NCBI GenBank assembly: GCA_965226915.1
Contig: CBDDEJ010000011.1
Location: forward strand, 682,001-746,000
DNA length: 64,000 nt
From: Io17-Chloro-G2 sp965226915
GTDB lineage: Bacteria > Chloroflexota > Dehalococcoidia > Lucifugimonadales > UBA3495
Direction of reading: 5' to 3'
In this document: piece after piece, positions 27,282 through 36,958 of the stretch
Numbering within the stretch: the first letter of the stretch is position 1
Layout of the letters: each line of letters starts with the position of its first letter
Program-made: the position numbers and the translations under genes
The notes under the pieces: model-generated
Told to the model about the DNA's origin: nothing
Database searches by the model: none
Seen by the model: only the letters and a program-made list of their open reading frames with translations

Positions 27282-28303
27282 AGTACCGCGGCTGTGTCAG
27301 GACGCACCGATGCGACGGCGTTGACCTGGTTCATCATGGTTCGAAAATTTTCGAACGTCAACGACTGAGGTCCATCGCATAAGGCCAGGTCCGGATTGGG
27401 GTGGACCTCGACCAACAAGCCATGGGCGCCGGCCGCGATTGCCGCCAAGGCGACAGGCGCCACCAGGTACCACTTTCCGGTGCTATGGCTGGGGTCGGCC
27501 AAAATGGGCAGGTGGCTAAGGCGTTTTATCACGGGGATAGCCGCCACATCCAAGGTGAATCGGGTGAATTGTTCAAATCCCCTAATCCCCCGCTCGCATA
27601 GCATGACCTGATCATTGCCCTTGGCCAAGACGTATTCCGCCGCCAACAGCCATTCCTCATAGGGCGCCGCCATCCCGCGTTTGACCATTACCGGCTTGCC
27701 GGAGTCGCCAACCTCGTCCAACAGGCTGTAATTCTGCATGTTGCGCGTGCCCACCTGCAGAATATCGGCGTATTGGGCCACCGTGTCCACGTCGCCGGGG
27801 GCCATGACCTCGGTGATGATAGGCAGGCCTGTCTCTTCTTTAGCCATTTGCAGCAGCTTTAGCCCGTCCAAACCCATACCCCGGAAACTGTAAGGGGATG
27901 TCCTGGGCTTGTACGCCCCGCCTCTTAGGACCGTGGCGCCCGCGGCTTTCACGGCTATGGCGGTGGAAATCATCTGCTCTTCGTCTTCCACCGAGCAGGG
28001 ACCGGCCATAATGACCGGCTCGGAGCCGCCTATGACAGCACCTCCCACGACGACTTTAGAATCATCGGGATGGAACTCTCGACTGGCTAACTTATACGGT
28101 TTGGATATTGGAACTACTTCGGAGACACCTAGCAATAGTTCCAATTGCTCTTTCAAGTCAGGTGGCACGGTTCCCAAAACGCCAACAACGATGCGCTCTA
28201 CCCCATGGAAAACCTGTGTCGTCAGTCCTGGGTTCGTCTCAATGCGCCGCCGCACATCCACCAGGTTTTCTTCCGTGCTATCTATGGACATCACCACTAT
28301 CAT
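27278..28303 (-). CDS. aroF: 3-deoxy-7-phosphoheptulonate synthase
   Basis: 341 residues from ATG 28303 with GGTGG about eight bases upstream (a GTG at 28315 is the alternative). Condenses phosphoenolpyruvate with erythrose 4-phosphate, the first step of the shikimate pathway. An N-terminal ferredoxin-like regulatory domain (about 1-70) precedes the barrel: IMAGPCSVEDEEQ, GGAYKPRTSPYSFRGMG, ILQVGTRNMQNYSLL, KPVMVKRGMAAPYEEWL, CERGIRGFE, and ADPSHSTGKW, which together carry the PEP, metal and phosphate ligands. This is the short AroF/KDO8P-like class. It is the last gene of a trpA-aroH-aroF run, and IS1182 reaches its stop codon. Confidence 0.95.
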   Translation of the reverse strand: MIVVMSIDSTEENLVDVRRRIETNPGLTTQVFHGVERIVVGVLGTVPPDLKEQLELLLGVSEVVPISKPYKLASREFHPDDSKVVVGGAVIGGSEPVIMAGPCSVEDEEQMISTAIAVKAAGATVLRGGAYKPRTSPYSFRGMGLDGLKLLQMAKEETGLPIITEVMAPGDVDTVAQYADILQVGTRNMQNYSLLDEVGDSGKPVMVKRGMAAPYEEWLLAAEYVLAKGNDQVMLCERGIRGFEQFTRFTLDVAAIPVIKRLSHLPILADPSHSTGKWYLVAPVALAAIAAGAHGLLVEVHPNPDLALCDGPQSLTFENFRTMMNQVNAVASVRPDTAAVL

Positions 28304-28421
28304 GTTCGAATCCACCTTCGATTATTGAACCGGAAATGCGCCTTCCGCGGTCCGGTTCGGATAAGAATGAAATTCATGATAACAGCTATCGCCATTAGTT
28401 CACGGCGGTATCGAATTCGGC

Positions 28422-28802
28422 TTATCCGGTTTGCTGAGACTCGACGCCAGCCATCCTAAGCACATTCGTGCCGTTCAAATAAAGGTTGACCAACTGGTCA
28501 GCCTCCAATTCGGTGTTCACCAATATCAGAACACGTATACACCCGGTCAGGCTTCCGGGAACATCCACCTCCGAGCTACCCATGAGAGCAGTGTTGTTCC
28601 ATCCCATCTTCCGCGCCGCGGCGGCTGGAAAGGCGGCGTTGAGGTCGGGAGTGGTGGTGAAATAGACGGCGGCAACGTCCCGTTCTTCGATCTTGTTGGC
28701 CTCGACAAGTTTGGCCAACAGGTCGCCGCTCGCCGAATGTATAGCGTGGGCCGTGTTGGCCTCAGCGATAGTCGCCCCTCTTATACCCCGGCAAACCGTC
28801 AT
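28422..28802 (-). CDS. aroH: chorismate mutase, AroH type
   Basis: 126 residues. Converts chorismate to prephenate, the branch to Phe and Tyr. The AroH-class fold (trimeric, pseudo-alpha/beta barrel) is recognised by MTVCRGIRGATIAEANTAHA with the catalytic Arg in RGIRGA, TTTPDLNAAFPAAAARKMGW, and the central Cys/Arg of GCIRVLILVNT. GGAGG lies 11 bases before the ATG. The gene begins 32 bases after trpA and precedes aroF by about 120 bases, so it is very likely in one operon supplying both branches. Confidence 0.93.
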   Translation of the reverse strand: MTVCRGIRGATIAEANTAHAIHSASGDLLAKLVEANKIEERDVAAVYFTTTPDLNAAFPAAAARKMGWNNTALMGSSEVDVPGSLTGCIRVLILVNTELEADQLVNLYLNGTNVLRMAGVESQQTG

Positions 28803-28834
28803 TTGGTTGGAACCTCCGGATTGGAACCTGTGGT

Positions 28835-29638
28835 TCAGGAAACAGGGTTTCCGGCAAGCTCGGCCACCAGCCGGCTGGCCCTTTTCACCACTTCATCTCG
28901 AGGCGATTCTAGCATTACACGCACCAGGGCGCTACCCACTACCGCGGCATCGGCCTTTTGGCAAACCTCCACCACGTGTTCCCTCCGGGAGATCCCAAAC
29001 CCGACCGCCAGAGGAAGGGATGTGCCGGCCCGGGCCCTATCCACCAATTCAAAACTCCGGGAATCAACCTGATCTCTGGCCCCGGTTACGCCGGTGAGGC
29101 TGATGCAGTAGATGAACCCGGTGGCATCGGCGCAGGCCGCCGCGACGCTTTCGTCGGTGCTGGTGGGCGCTAGCAACGGAATGATGTGCACCCCTCTGGG
29201 TGCACATTCTTCGGCCAAAGGTTGCGCTTCGTCATGGGGCAGATCGAGCACGATGACGCCGTCCAAACCTACCCGCTGGGCTTCTTCTCCGAACCGCTGT
29301 AGCCCGCAGTTGTAGATGGTGTTGTAATACCCCATTAACACCAGCGGGGTGTCGGGAACCCTTTCCCTAAGCTTCTCCACCGTCGCGAAACAATCCTCCA
29401 ACGTAACGCCCTGTTGAAGAGCATTGAAGCTGGATTGTTGTATCACCGGGCCTTCACCCAGAGGGTCGCTGAAAGGCACTCCCAACTCTATCCCGTCGGC
29501 GCCGGCTGCCACCAGGGCGGGAACCAACTCCATAGTCGCTGCCAGGTCGGGAATGCCCACGGTCAAAAATACCAAGAGACCGGGGCGCTTCTCTCGACGG
29601 ATCGCCTCAAATTTTTGCTTTATTCGATCTTCGTTCAT
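28835..29638 (-). CDS. trpA: tryptophan synthase alpha subunit
   Basis: 267 residues. Splits indole-3-glycerol phosphate to indole and glyceraldehyde 3-phosphate, indole passing to TrpB. The TIM-barrel signature GADGIELGVPFSDPLGEGPV carries the catalytic Glu51; the second catalytic acid, Asp in most TrpA (DPLADGP), is Glu62 here. Phosphate-binding glycines are seen in AVGFGISRREHV and VVGSALVRVM. No trpB or other trp gene lies in the window; downstream are aroH and aroF. It starts the operon; the region upstream (29639-29738) is AT-rich but has no clear promoter. Confidence 0.94.
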   Translation of the reverse strand: MNEDRIKQKFEAIRREKRPGLLVFLTVGIPDLAATMELVPALVAAGADGIELGVPFSDPLGEGPVIQQSSFNALQQGVTLEDCFATVEKLRERVPDTPLVLMGYYNTIYNCGLQRFGEEAQRVGLDGVIVLDLPHDEAQPLAEECAPRGVHIIPLLAPTSTDESVAAACADATGFIYCISLTGVTGARDQVDSRSFELVDRARAGTSLPLAVGFGISRREHVVEVCQKADAAVVGSALVRVMLESPRDEVVKRASRLVAELAGNPVS

Positions 29639-29738
29639 GACAATTGGTTTCGATTTCGCAATTTTGTGTTAACAATATCGTGCCTGGGGCAAATGTATCT
29701 CAGATACGAATTATTGTCTACATACACTAACTCAGGCG

Positions 29739-30602
29739 CTAACTCAAAAACATGACCGCCAGCAACGCCACAGCGTTTTGCCCGGCATGAGCCACTATTC
29801 CCGGCCAAAGTGAACCGGTGAGCCGGTATAGCCCGGCCAACAAGAACCCGGTGATGAATATGGGAACCACAACGCCGGGGTCAATGTGGAAGAGGCTGAA
29901 GATCAGGCCGCTGGCCGCCATTGCCCACCAAACCCCCAATCTGGGAATCAACCCGCCAAATACGAATCCCCGGAAAAAGATCTCTTCGGTGATCGGCGTC
30001 CAGACCGCCAAAGCCTCGAAGGTCAATATCGCCGCCGCTCCGGGGAAGCCCAGATCAGCTGGAATCTCCGGAGGAATCAAAAACCCAATATCCAACCCCA
30101 CCACGATCAACGAGTAGAGCGCGGTGGCACCCAAACTGCCGCCCAATGCTCCAACCACGAGGAGGGCCGACAATATCCAATTAGTCTTGGGGCGATTCAA
30201 CCCTAAAGATCCTAAGCCGGCTTTTAGTGTCCCCTGTAGCTTCTCTGGCAAGTCGGAACCGGCGCCGCCGAGAACATTGGTCTTTAGGCGCCTCAGCCCA
30301 AATGCCCACACGACGCCGAAGATCAGCAAGCCCATGAAATGGCTGCTGGCCCAAATGGTGGCAGGCAGGGAATATCGCCCTGCCAGCTCGGCAGCCACAG
30401 CCGCCGCCAGAACCACCGGCGTCATTGCTATGACCACCACTAAAACACCCAGCGCCACCTCTCCGCCGCGCCAAGGAATCATGTTTTCCGCCGTTACAGA
30501 CTGGGATTCCTGGAAATTTGCAGCAGCAGGTAGTGCATTGCCGCACCATCCGCAGAAGGAGGCGGTATCGCCATTGGTTTTGCTGCAATTGGGGCAGGTC
30601 AA
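29739..30602 (-). CDS. CPBP family intramembrane metalloprotease with zinc ribbon
   Basis: 287 residues. An N-terminal zinc ribbon (CPNCSKTNGDTASFCGWCG) is joined to about seven membrane helices. The CAAX/CPBP core is clear: Glu206-Glu207 and Arg211 in ITEEIFFRG, His239 in LIFSLFHID, and His272/Asn276 in IVAHAGQN, the zinc ligands and catalytic residues of the Rce1-like fold. In bacteria such proteins may process membrane peptides or serve immunity roles; the substrate here is unknown. It is transcribed leftwards and separated from trpA by 100 bases. Confidence 0.9.
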   Translation of the reverse strand: MTCPNCSKTNGDTASFCGWCGNALPAAANFQESQSVTAENMIPWRGGEVALGVLVVVIAMTPVVLAAAVAAELAGRYSLPATIWASSHFMGLLIFGVVWAFGLRRLKTNVLGGAGSDLPEKLQGTLKAGLGSLGLNRPKTNWILSALLVVGALGGSLGATALYSLIVVGLDIGFLIPPEIPADLGFPGAAAILTFEALAVWTPITEEIFFRGFVFGGLIPRLGVWWAMAASGLIFSLFHIDPGVVVPIFITGFLLAGLYRLTGSLWPGIVAHAGQNAVALLAVMFLS

Positions 30603-30745
30603 GGGAACGACTCCAAAGAAATAGCGTTTGGATGGGCAGCGTCAGCCCAACCCTACCGTCCGATATGCGAGTATAGCAGCATATCTTGGGAAGTCCCTCA
30701 ACCCAGGCCCTCAACCCAGGCCGTCAATCTAATCGACCGGCTAAT

Positions 30746-32465
30746 CCCGAATCCACCGATAGAGGGCGTGTCGCGACAGGGCGGATAGGGAAAGAAGTGC
30801 TCCTCTGAATCTGGGATAATGGTTTTATAACAGAAAACCGACCAGAAACAAGGAGCACCCAATAGATGCGACCACGCAACCACCTCGACCGCATCCACAT
30901 CTCCTTCGACGACCACCGCCTGGTCAACAATGCCGGCCTGCTCCTTCCCGCCACCTTGGCCTTGCACCTCGGCCTTTCCCAACTGGTTGACCGGCGCCTG
31001 GACCTGGGCCGGGCCCCAGGCCGAGCCAACACCGGTGACAAGATGATGACGCTGGTGGCATCTGCGTTGGCGGGCGGCGACTGCATCGACGACGCCGATG
31101 CGCTGCGCGCCGGCGGGACAGCCTGCACCCTGGGCAGTGTGGTCAAGGCGCCCTCCACCCTGGGCGCCTTCCTGCGCAGCTTTCGCTGGGGCCACGTCCG
31201 CCAACTGGACCGGGTGAGCCGCGAGTTGCTGGCCCGGGCCTGGCAGGCCGGAGCCGGACCCGGCGACGCACCATTTACCATCGACCTTGATTCGACGATC
31301 TGCGAGACCTACGGACTGGCCAAGGAGGGCGCCCGCCACCACGGCTACACCGGCGCCCGGGGCTATCACCCGCTGTTGGCCGTCGCCGCCGGCGCCGGCG
31401 ACGTGCTGATGTCCCGGCTGCGCGAGGGCCGCGCCAACACCGCCCGCGGGGCCGCCCACTTCCTGCGGGAGACGGTGGGGCGGGTGCGCTACGCTGGCGC
31501 CAGCGGGCAGATCACCCTGCGGGCCGACAGCGGCTTCTATACCCACGCCGTGGTCGCCGTCTGCCGCAAGCTGGACGTGCGCTTCTCCATCACCATCCGC
31601 CAGCACAAAAGCCTGCGCAATCTCATCGAGGCCATACCCGAAGCTGCCTGGACGCCGATTCCCTACTAGATGGACGGCGCGGCCGCTGTGGCCGAGACGA
31701 CTTATACCCCCTTCCAGAGTGAGCCGGACGCCGCGCCGGTGCGGCTCATCGTCCGGCGGGTGCAGCCGACCCCCGGTTCCCAACTGGCCCTCTTCGCCAC
31801 CTACAGTTATCACGGCTTCATCACCGACCGGGACGGAGAGACCCTGGAACTGGAGGCCGACCACCGCCGCCACGCCGAGATCGAGAATGCGATACGCAAC
31901 CTCAAGTACGGCGTCGGGTTGAACCACATGCCGTCCGGCCGCTTCGCCGCCAACGGCGCCTGGCTGGCCGTCCAGGTGATGGCCCACAACCTGGCCCGCT
32001 GGACCGCGCGCATCGGCCTGGGCGAGCAGATCGTGACCACCAAGACCCTCAGGCGACGGTTCTTCTCCCTGGCCGGACGGCTCACCCGCTCGGCGCGCCG
32101 CCTCACCCTGCATCTGCCCCAGCGCTGGCCTTGGGAAACCCAGTTCAGTCGCGCCCTGGCCCGGCTGCGCGCCCTGCCACTCCCAGCCTGACGACCCGTC
32201 TGCAACTGACCCGCCATCCGGCCAACTGAACGTCCCGGCAAACTCGCGCCAGTCCCGGTCCGCGAGCGCCTCTTCCCGTGTCCTATCCCGCCATCTCGCT
32301 CAGCACAGCCACTCCAGACCGCCATCGGCGCCCCCAAAAGCGCCTGCGACCGCCCGCCAACCTCCCGTCTACCCGAATTCGAGCCCGGATCATCGCGCCT
32401 GCAACTCCCTCCCCCCTCTTCCGCTGTCCTCACCCCCTCCATCCGGGTCCATCGGTGGATTCGGA
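30746..32465 (+). mobile_element. IS1380 family insertion sequence, copy C (1720 bp)
   Basis: Full length, both terminal repeats present, 5-bp duplication CTAAT (30741-30745 and 32466-32470) inside the 12-bp tandem array. Confidence 0.95.
30866..32191 (+). pseudogene. IS1380 family transposase with in-frame TAG
   Basis: Same 441-codon frame as copies B and D, but TAG at 31667-31669 replaces the Trp codon after TPIPY, between the second catalytic Asp and the catalytic Glu, so no complete active site is made. Other differences from copy B are single substitutions (for example Val for Ala in PLLAVAAG). Confidence 0.9.
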
Positions 32466-32632
32466 CTAATCGACCGGCTAATCGACCGGCTAATCGACCG
32501 GCTAATCGACCGGTAGCCAATTGCGCCGGGACCCAGCCTGAGCCATAATGACCCGGACACTGGCAGTTTGCCCCCTGGGTTTCAATGCCCCAAGTTATTC
32601 ATTGCAAGTTATTCATTGGGAGAAGGTAAACC

Positions 32633-32839
32633 ATGGCTGACAATAGCCCCATGACCTATGACGCTTTCATCTCGTTGGCCCAAGAAGCCGGTCTGGAAAC
32701 AGCATCGGAAACCGGCGGCGCTCATATGGAAGAGCTTTTCTCCTACGTTAAGGCCGTGCTGGACAGCTTGCGTTCGTTAGACGACTTGGACGTTAGCCAA
32801 GCCGAGCCCGACATGGCCTTCATGCCATTTCGACAGTGA
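32633..32839 (+). CDS. small GatC-like protein
   Basis: 68 residues; AGAAGG lies seven to twelve bases before the ATG. A helix (HMEELFSYVKAVLDSLRSLD) is followed by DLDVSQAEPDMAF, which resembles the C-terminal LxxLDxxGVEP region of GatC and of small GatC-like subunits that accompany amidases. The next gene is an amidase 83 bases downstream, which supports a role as its partner, but similarity rests on a short segment. Confidence 0.55.
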   Translation: MADNSPMTYDAFISLAQEAGLETASETGGAHMEELFSYVKAVLDSLRSLDDLDVSQAEPDMAFMPFRQ

Positions 32840-32922
32840 ACCGTAGTCCCGGGCAACCCAAACGGCCTATGGCCGGCGCTATGCATATTGATTCGCGTCA
32901 ATTCCATGACAGGAGAAGTTAA

Positions 32923-34335
32923 ATGGACCCGCTAGAGATTTGCTACATGAGCGCGGGGGAGTTGTCCCCGCTGATCCAGAGCAAAGAGCTCTCGCCGGTG
33001 GAGGTCATCAAAGCGCACCTGGACCGCATCGAGGAAACCGAGCCGGTGCTCAACTCATTCATTACCTTGCTGCCCGAGGAAGCCATGGCGGCCGCCCGGC
33101 GGGCGGAGGCAGACATACAAGCCGGAAGGTCCCGAGGACCGTTGCACGGCATTCCTGTTGCCCTCAAAGACCTATACAACACCGCGGGAGTCCGCACCAC
33201 CTCGGGTTCCAAGATATTCGACACCTTCATGCCCCAAAACGACTGCACCGTGGCGGCAAGGTTCAACCAGGCGGGAGCTATCCTGATGGGCAAACTCAAC
33301 ATGCACCAGTTTGCCTACGGGCCCACCGGGGAAAATCCCGATTACGGCCACATGCACAACCCGTGGGATCCGGAAATGGTTACCGGCGGTTCCAGCGGCG
33401 GTTCCGGCTCGGCGACGGCGGCGGGACAGTGCACCATCACTACCGGCAGCGACACAGGCGGGTCCATACGCATCCCGGCCGCCCTTTGCGGGATAGTGGG
33501 ATTGAAGCCCACATATGGCCTGGTGAGCCGTTATGGACTGACTCCCCTGGCCTGGAGCATGGACCACCCTGGCCCTATGACCCGGACGGTGGAGGACGCC
33601 GCCTTGGCCATGAACGCCATCGCCGGATACGACCCCAAGGACGTTGCCTCGGCCCGAGTCGATGTTCCGGATTACAAGGCGTCACTGACGGGAGACGTGG
33701 CGGGAATCCGCATCGGCGTGCCCAAGCAATTCTTCGAGGCGCCCCTGGACCCTGAGGTAGCCCAGGCGGTGCGTGACGCCATCGCCCTGTTGGAGAGCAT
33801 GGGCGCCAGCGTCAGAGAGGTGGACTTCCCGATGTTCAACGATTCCCAAGCCATTTCCACCGCGATGCTGATGGCCGAGGCTTCGGCTTATCATAAAGAC
33901 CTCCTGGCCAAGGACGGGGACAAACTCTATCCCCCGGTCCGGCTGCGTTTGGAGGCGGGATTATTCATAACCGCCGCCGACTATATGCGAGCCCAACAGG
34001 GTCGGGCTCTTTTCAATCAACAGACGCGTGACCTCCTTGAGGAAGTTGACCTTCTGGCGGGGCCGACCGAGCCTGTCACCGCTCCCCTGCTACTCGCGGA
34101 CCACGTTCAAGCGGGGGAACGGTCGGTAGGAACCACGTCGGCGTTGACCCAATACACCCGGCCATACAACATCACCGGTTTCCCAGCCATCTCCATACCT
34201 TGCAGTTTCTCTACAGCCAACATGCCCATGGCGCTGCAACTATGCGGCCGGCCGTTTGACGAGCCAATGGTGCTGCGCGCGGCCCACGCCTACGAACAGG
34301 CCACCGATTGGCACAAGCGCCGCCCGCCGCTGTAA
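32923..34335 (+). CDS. amidase signature family enzyme
   Basis: 470 residues with the complete amidase-signature triad: Lys82 in VALKDLYNTAGV, the cis-Ser in TGGSSGGSGS (157/158) and the nucleophile Ser181 in GSDTGGSIRIPA. The family hydrolyses amide bonds of many substrates, or as GatA supplies ammonia for transamidation of Glu-tRNA(Gln). Here the gene lies with a GatC-like protein and a HAD hydrolase but no gatB, so a catabolic amidase is more likely. AGGAGAAG precedes the ATG. Cytoplasmic, no signal peptide. Confidence 0.88.
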   Translation: MDPLEICYMSAGELSPLIQSKELSPVEVIKAHLDRIEETEPVLNSFITLLPEEAMAAARRAEADIQAGRSRGPLHGIPVALKDLYNTAGVRTTSGSKIFDTFMPQNDCTVAARFNQAGAILMGKLNMHQFAYGPTGENPDYGHMHNPWDPEMVTGGSSGGSGSATAAGQCTITTGSDTGGSIRIPAALCGIVGLKPTYGLVSRYGLTPLAWSMDHPGPMTRTVEDAALAMNAIAGYDPKDVASARVDVPDYKASLTGDVAGIRIGVPKQFFEAPLDPEVAQAVRDAIALLESMGASVREVDFPMFNDSQAISTAMLMAEASAYHKDLLAKDGDKLYPPVRLRLEAGLFITAADYMRAQQGRALFNQQTRDLLEEVDLLAGPTEPVTAPLLLADHVQAGERSVGTTSALTQYTRPYNITGFPAISIPCSFSTANMPMALQLCGRPFDEPMVLRAAHAYEQATDWHKRRPPL

Positions 34336-34418
34336 CATGATTTCCATGGCCTACCCGGCTTATGTAAACCAAGTCAACAACCCGGTAACATTAGAACCGG
34401 TAGCAACAGGAGCAGAAT

Positions 34419-35192
34419 TTGGCCCCGATCACCGCCGTCACCTTTGACCTTTGGCAAACATTGTTGCTGGATAACCGGGAATTGGGCCGGGCGCGCGCCC
34501 AGGTCAGGCTGGAGGGCGCCCAAAACGCCCTGCGAGCCTGGGGCAAGGAATTCGACGTGGAACATATCCGCGAAGCGTACCGGCTGTGCTACCGCCAATG
34601 CCATGCGATTCGGGAGAACAACCTGGACGTAAGCTTCCGGGAGCAGGTGGAGATGTTCATCAACAACATCGAGGCCGGCCTGGTAGAAAAACTGGATGAG
34701 GAGACTATCCAAGAGGTTTACCGAACTTACTCCGACTCGTTCTTCATCCACCCTCCGGTCCCGCATGTCGACGCCGTCAGGGTCCTGCGCGACGTTAAGA
34801 GCATGGGCTTGAACATCGGATTGATTTCCAACACCGGCATGACTCCGGGTGAGGCCTTTCGAAAATACCTGAATCAGCAGGGGATGTTGGACTACTTTGA
34901 CACCCTGACGTTTTCCGACGAGGTAAAACTATCCAAACCCTCGGACGAGATATTCAAGCTGACTTTGCGGTCGATGGGCGCCCAGGCGCAACTCACGGCC
35001 CACGTGGGCGACCACGTGCAAAACGATGTGGTGGGCGCCAAGCGGTGCGGGTTAAAAACCGTCTGGATAACCGGATTCTACGAGAACGAAAACCCGGCGG
35101 ACCCCGATTCCCAACCCGACGAAACAGTTGATCAATTAGGGATGGTGGTCCCGGCTCTAGCCCGGCTGGCGGATAAACCCTCACCGGCTTGA
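34419..35192 (+). CDS. HAD superfamily hydrolase
   Basis: 257 residues from a TTG start with AGGAGC seven bases upstream. Motif I is TFDLWQTLL (nucleophile Asp; the second Asp of DxD is Trp, as in several haloacid dehalogenase relatives), motif II is GLISNTG, motif III Lys in VKLSKPSDEIF, motif IV HVGDHVQNDVVGA. An all-helical cap (residues 25-110) places it with the C1 class. Probable activity: phosphatase or dehalogenase on a small substrate, not predictable further. It follows the amidase by 83 bases on the same strand. Confidence 0.85.
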   Translation: MAPITAVTFDLWQTLLLDNRELGRARAQVRLEGAQNALRAWGKEFDVEHIREAYRLCYRQCHAIRENNLDVSFREQVEMFINNIEAGLVEKLDEETIQEVYRTYSDSFFIHPPVPHVDAVRVLRDVKSMGLNIGLISNTGMTPGEAFRKYLNQQGMLDYFDTLTFSDEVKLSKPSDEIFKLTLRSMGAQAQLTAHVGDHVQNDVVGAKRCGLKTVWITGFYENENPADPDSQPDETVDQLGMVVPALARLADKPSPA

Positions 35193-35290
35193 TTCGGATT
35201 AAACCGGCGCGAGTCCACACACGTGAACTGTGTTCGGCCGGCAAATTGTTCTTGACCGGGTAAGGGCGGGTTTATCCGCCACTACACCAC

Positions 35291-36563
35291 CAGGGCCTTT
35301 TCATTTTCTCAAAATAGTATAAAATTATTACCAGTTTAAGCGGGAGGGGAGGATGATGACTTTGAGGGAAGCGCTGGATTTGGCGCCTGACTTCCGGAGT
35401 AGCCAAGGGCGACGCCACTCTTTGGGGGCGATCCTGGCCTTGGCCACCTGTGCCATGCTGTGCGGCGCCCGCAGCTTATACACCATAGCGCAATGGGGGC
35501 GGGACCAAGGGGGTGCTACGGCGCAGCTTTTGGGGTTCAGCCAGGAGAAGACACCCTGCGTGGCCACCCTCCACCGGGTGTTCAAGGACCTGGACGTGGC
35601 GGCCTTTGAGGCAGAAGTCGGCAACTGGCTGGCAAATAGCGGGGTAGAGGCGGATGATCCCCTGTCCCTGGACGGGAAAACCTTGCGAGGGGTCCACGGC
35701 CAAGAGATACCCGGGGTCCATGTGGTGTCGGCCTACGCTAGCCGCGCTGGGGCAGTGCTGGCGCAGGTAGCTGCGCCGGGCAAAGGGGAAGAATTGGCGG
35801 CGGTCAAAGAAGTATTGGGCCAGGTACCCCTGAAGGGTCGGGTAGTAGTGGCTGATGCCTTACTGACCCAACGGAAAGTCTGTGAGCAGATTGTGGCAGG
35901 CGGCGGAGAGTATCTGCTGCCAGTTAAAGAGAATCAGCCCACCTTGCGCCGAGACCTGGAGGTGGCTTTTTCCCCTGCTAGGAACTGAGAGGGCTGGTGG
36001 GCCAACCGTACCTCCCTGGCTGGCAGCGGAGTGGCGAGCACGCGGGGCCAAGCTGACGGTCTGGGCCGATGCTCCAGTAAAGCGGCGTCATGGGCGGCTG
36101 GAGCGGCGAGAGTTGTGGGCCTTGGCCGACCCAGAGCTAAATGGCTACGTGGGCAGCGCTGGGACGGTCGGGGAAGCGTGGCCGCATCTGCAACAGGTGT
36201 GTCGGCTAGAGCGCCAGCGGGTCGTGAAGGGCAAGAAACAGGTGGCTGTGAGCTATGCAATTAGCAGTCTCCCAGCCACTGATGCCGATGCCAGGCGATT
36301 GTTGAGCCTTTCCCGTGGGCACTGGGGCATCGAGAACCGCCTCCACTGGGTACGGGATGTGACCTTCGACGAGGACCGCTCTCAGGTGCGCACTGGGGCC
36401 GCCCCACAGGTTCTGGCGGGCCTGCGGAACCTGGTCATCAGCTTGGTACGTCGGGCTGGGCATTCCAACGTAGCCGCTGCCCTACGCCGCCACAATGCCC
36501 ATCTCAGCGAAGCTTTCGACATGATGGGCTTTACCTGCCAGGCAGGAGAATGAAAAGGCCCTG
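35291..36563 (+). mobile_element. ISAs1 family insertion sequence (1273 bp)
   Basis: Inverted ends CAGGGCCTTTTCATT, flanked by a 9-bp duplication CTACACCAC (35282-35290, 36564-36572). The right duplication is directly followed by CTAG and MITE-2 copy e. Confidence 0.93.
35353..36553 (+). pseudogene. ISAs1 family transposase, frameshifted
   Basis: The front part (212 residues) includes PLSLDGKTLRGVHG and VVVADALLTQRKV and ends at VAFSPARN; the remaining part (LGTERAGGPTVPPWLAAEWR through RGHWGIENRLHWVRDV, with the catalytic Glu) is in another frame. The break is near 35970-35990. Joined, the protein would be about 400 residues and normal for the H-repeat-associated family. Confidence 0.88.
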
Positions 36564-36576
36564 CTACACCACCTAG

Positions 36577-36747
36577 AGGTCTGGCCGGAAAGCCATTGGC
36601 CGGGTTTCGCGCTACGCCAGACAGACGTATTATAGTCTTATGTGGCATGATAGTATCTGTAATACGGTTCAAGAACCCACTATTACATCGATAATCGTCG
36701 CTAAGAAAACGACGACTTGGGGAGAATCGGGGTTTCCGTCCGAGTTT
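36577..36747 (+). mobile_element. MITE-2 copy e (171 bp)
   Basis: CTAG at 36573-36576 and 36748-36751. Lies between ISAs1 and the trehalose-phosphate synthase-like gene; the next 200 bases up to 36958 contain no recognisable gene. Confidence 0.88.
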
Positions 36748-36958
36748 CTAGGATTGTTGACAACGAAAGGGGTAAATGGTACCGTCCTAGCGTTCCTCGT
36801 CCACGGCCATTCGCCTTGGTTCTCCTCAGATTTCAGCCTGAAAACGGTCGTATCTCAAAGGCGCTGAACGGAACCAACCCCAGCAGGTCTGACCCTTCAA
36901 ATGGATCGCGTAACCCGGTAATGCTCAAAGGCGGGAAGTTCTCGGTGGTGGCGGCGGC

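Larger units (their letters stand above)
30729..32513. repeat. 12-bp tandem array CTAATCGACCGG, split by IS1380 copy C
   Basis: One full unit (30729-30740) and CTAAT lie left of the IS; four full units (32466-32513) lie right. Removing the IS and one CTAAT leaves five contiguous units. Each unit offers the CTAAT target used by the IS. Confidence 0.92.

Noticed and set aside
31667..31669. TAG in IS1380 copy C as a recoded codon
   Set aside because: Other copies have Trp there; a simple nonsense mutation in a redundant transposase.
30729..32513. 12-bp tandem repeats as a possible CRISPR or iteron array
   Set aside because: Units are directly adjacent without spacers and no Cas or replication gene is near; a simple tandem repeat.
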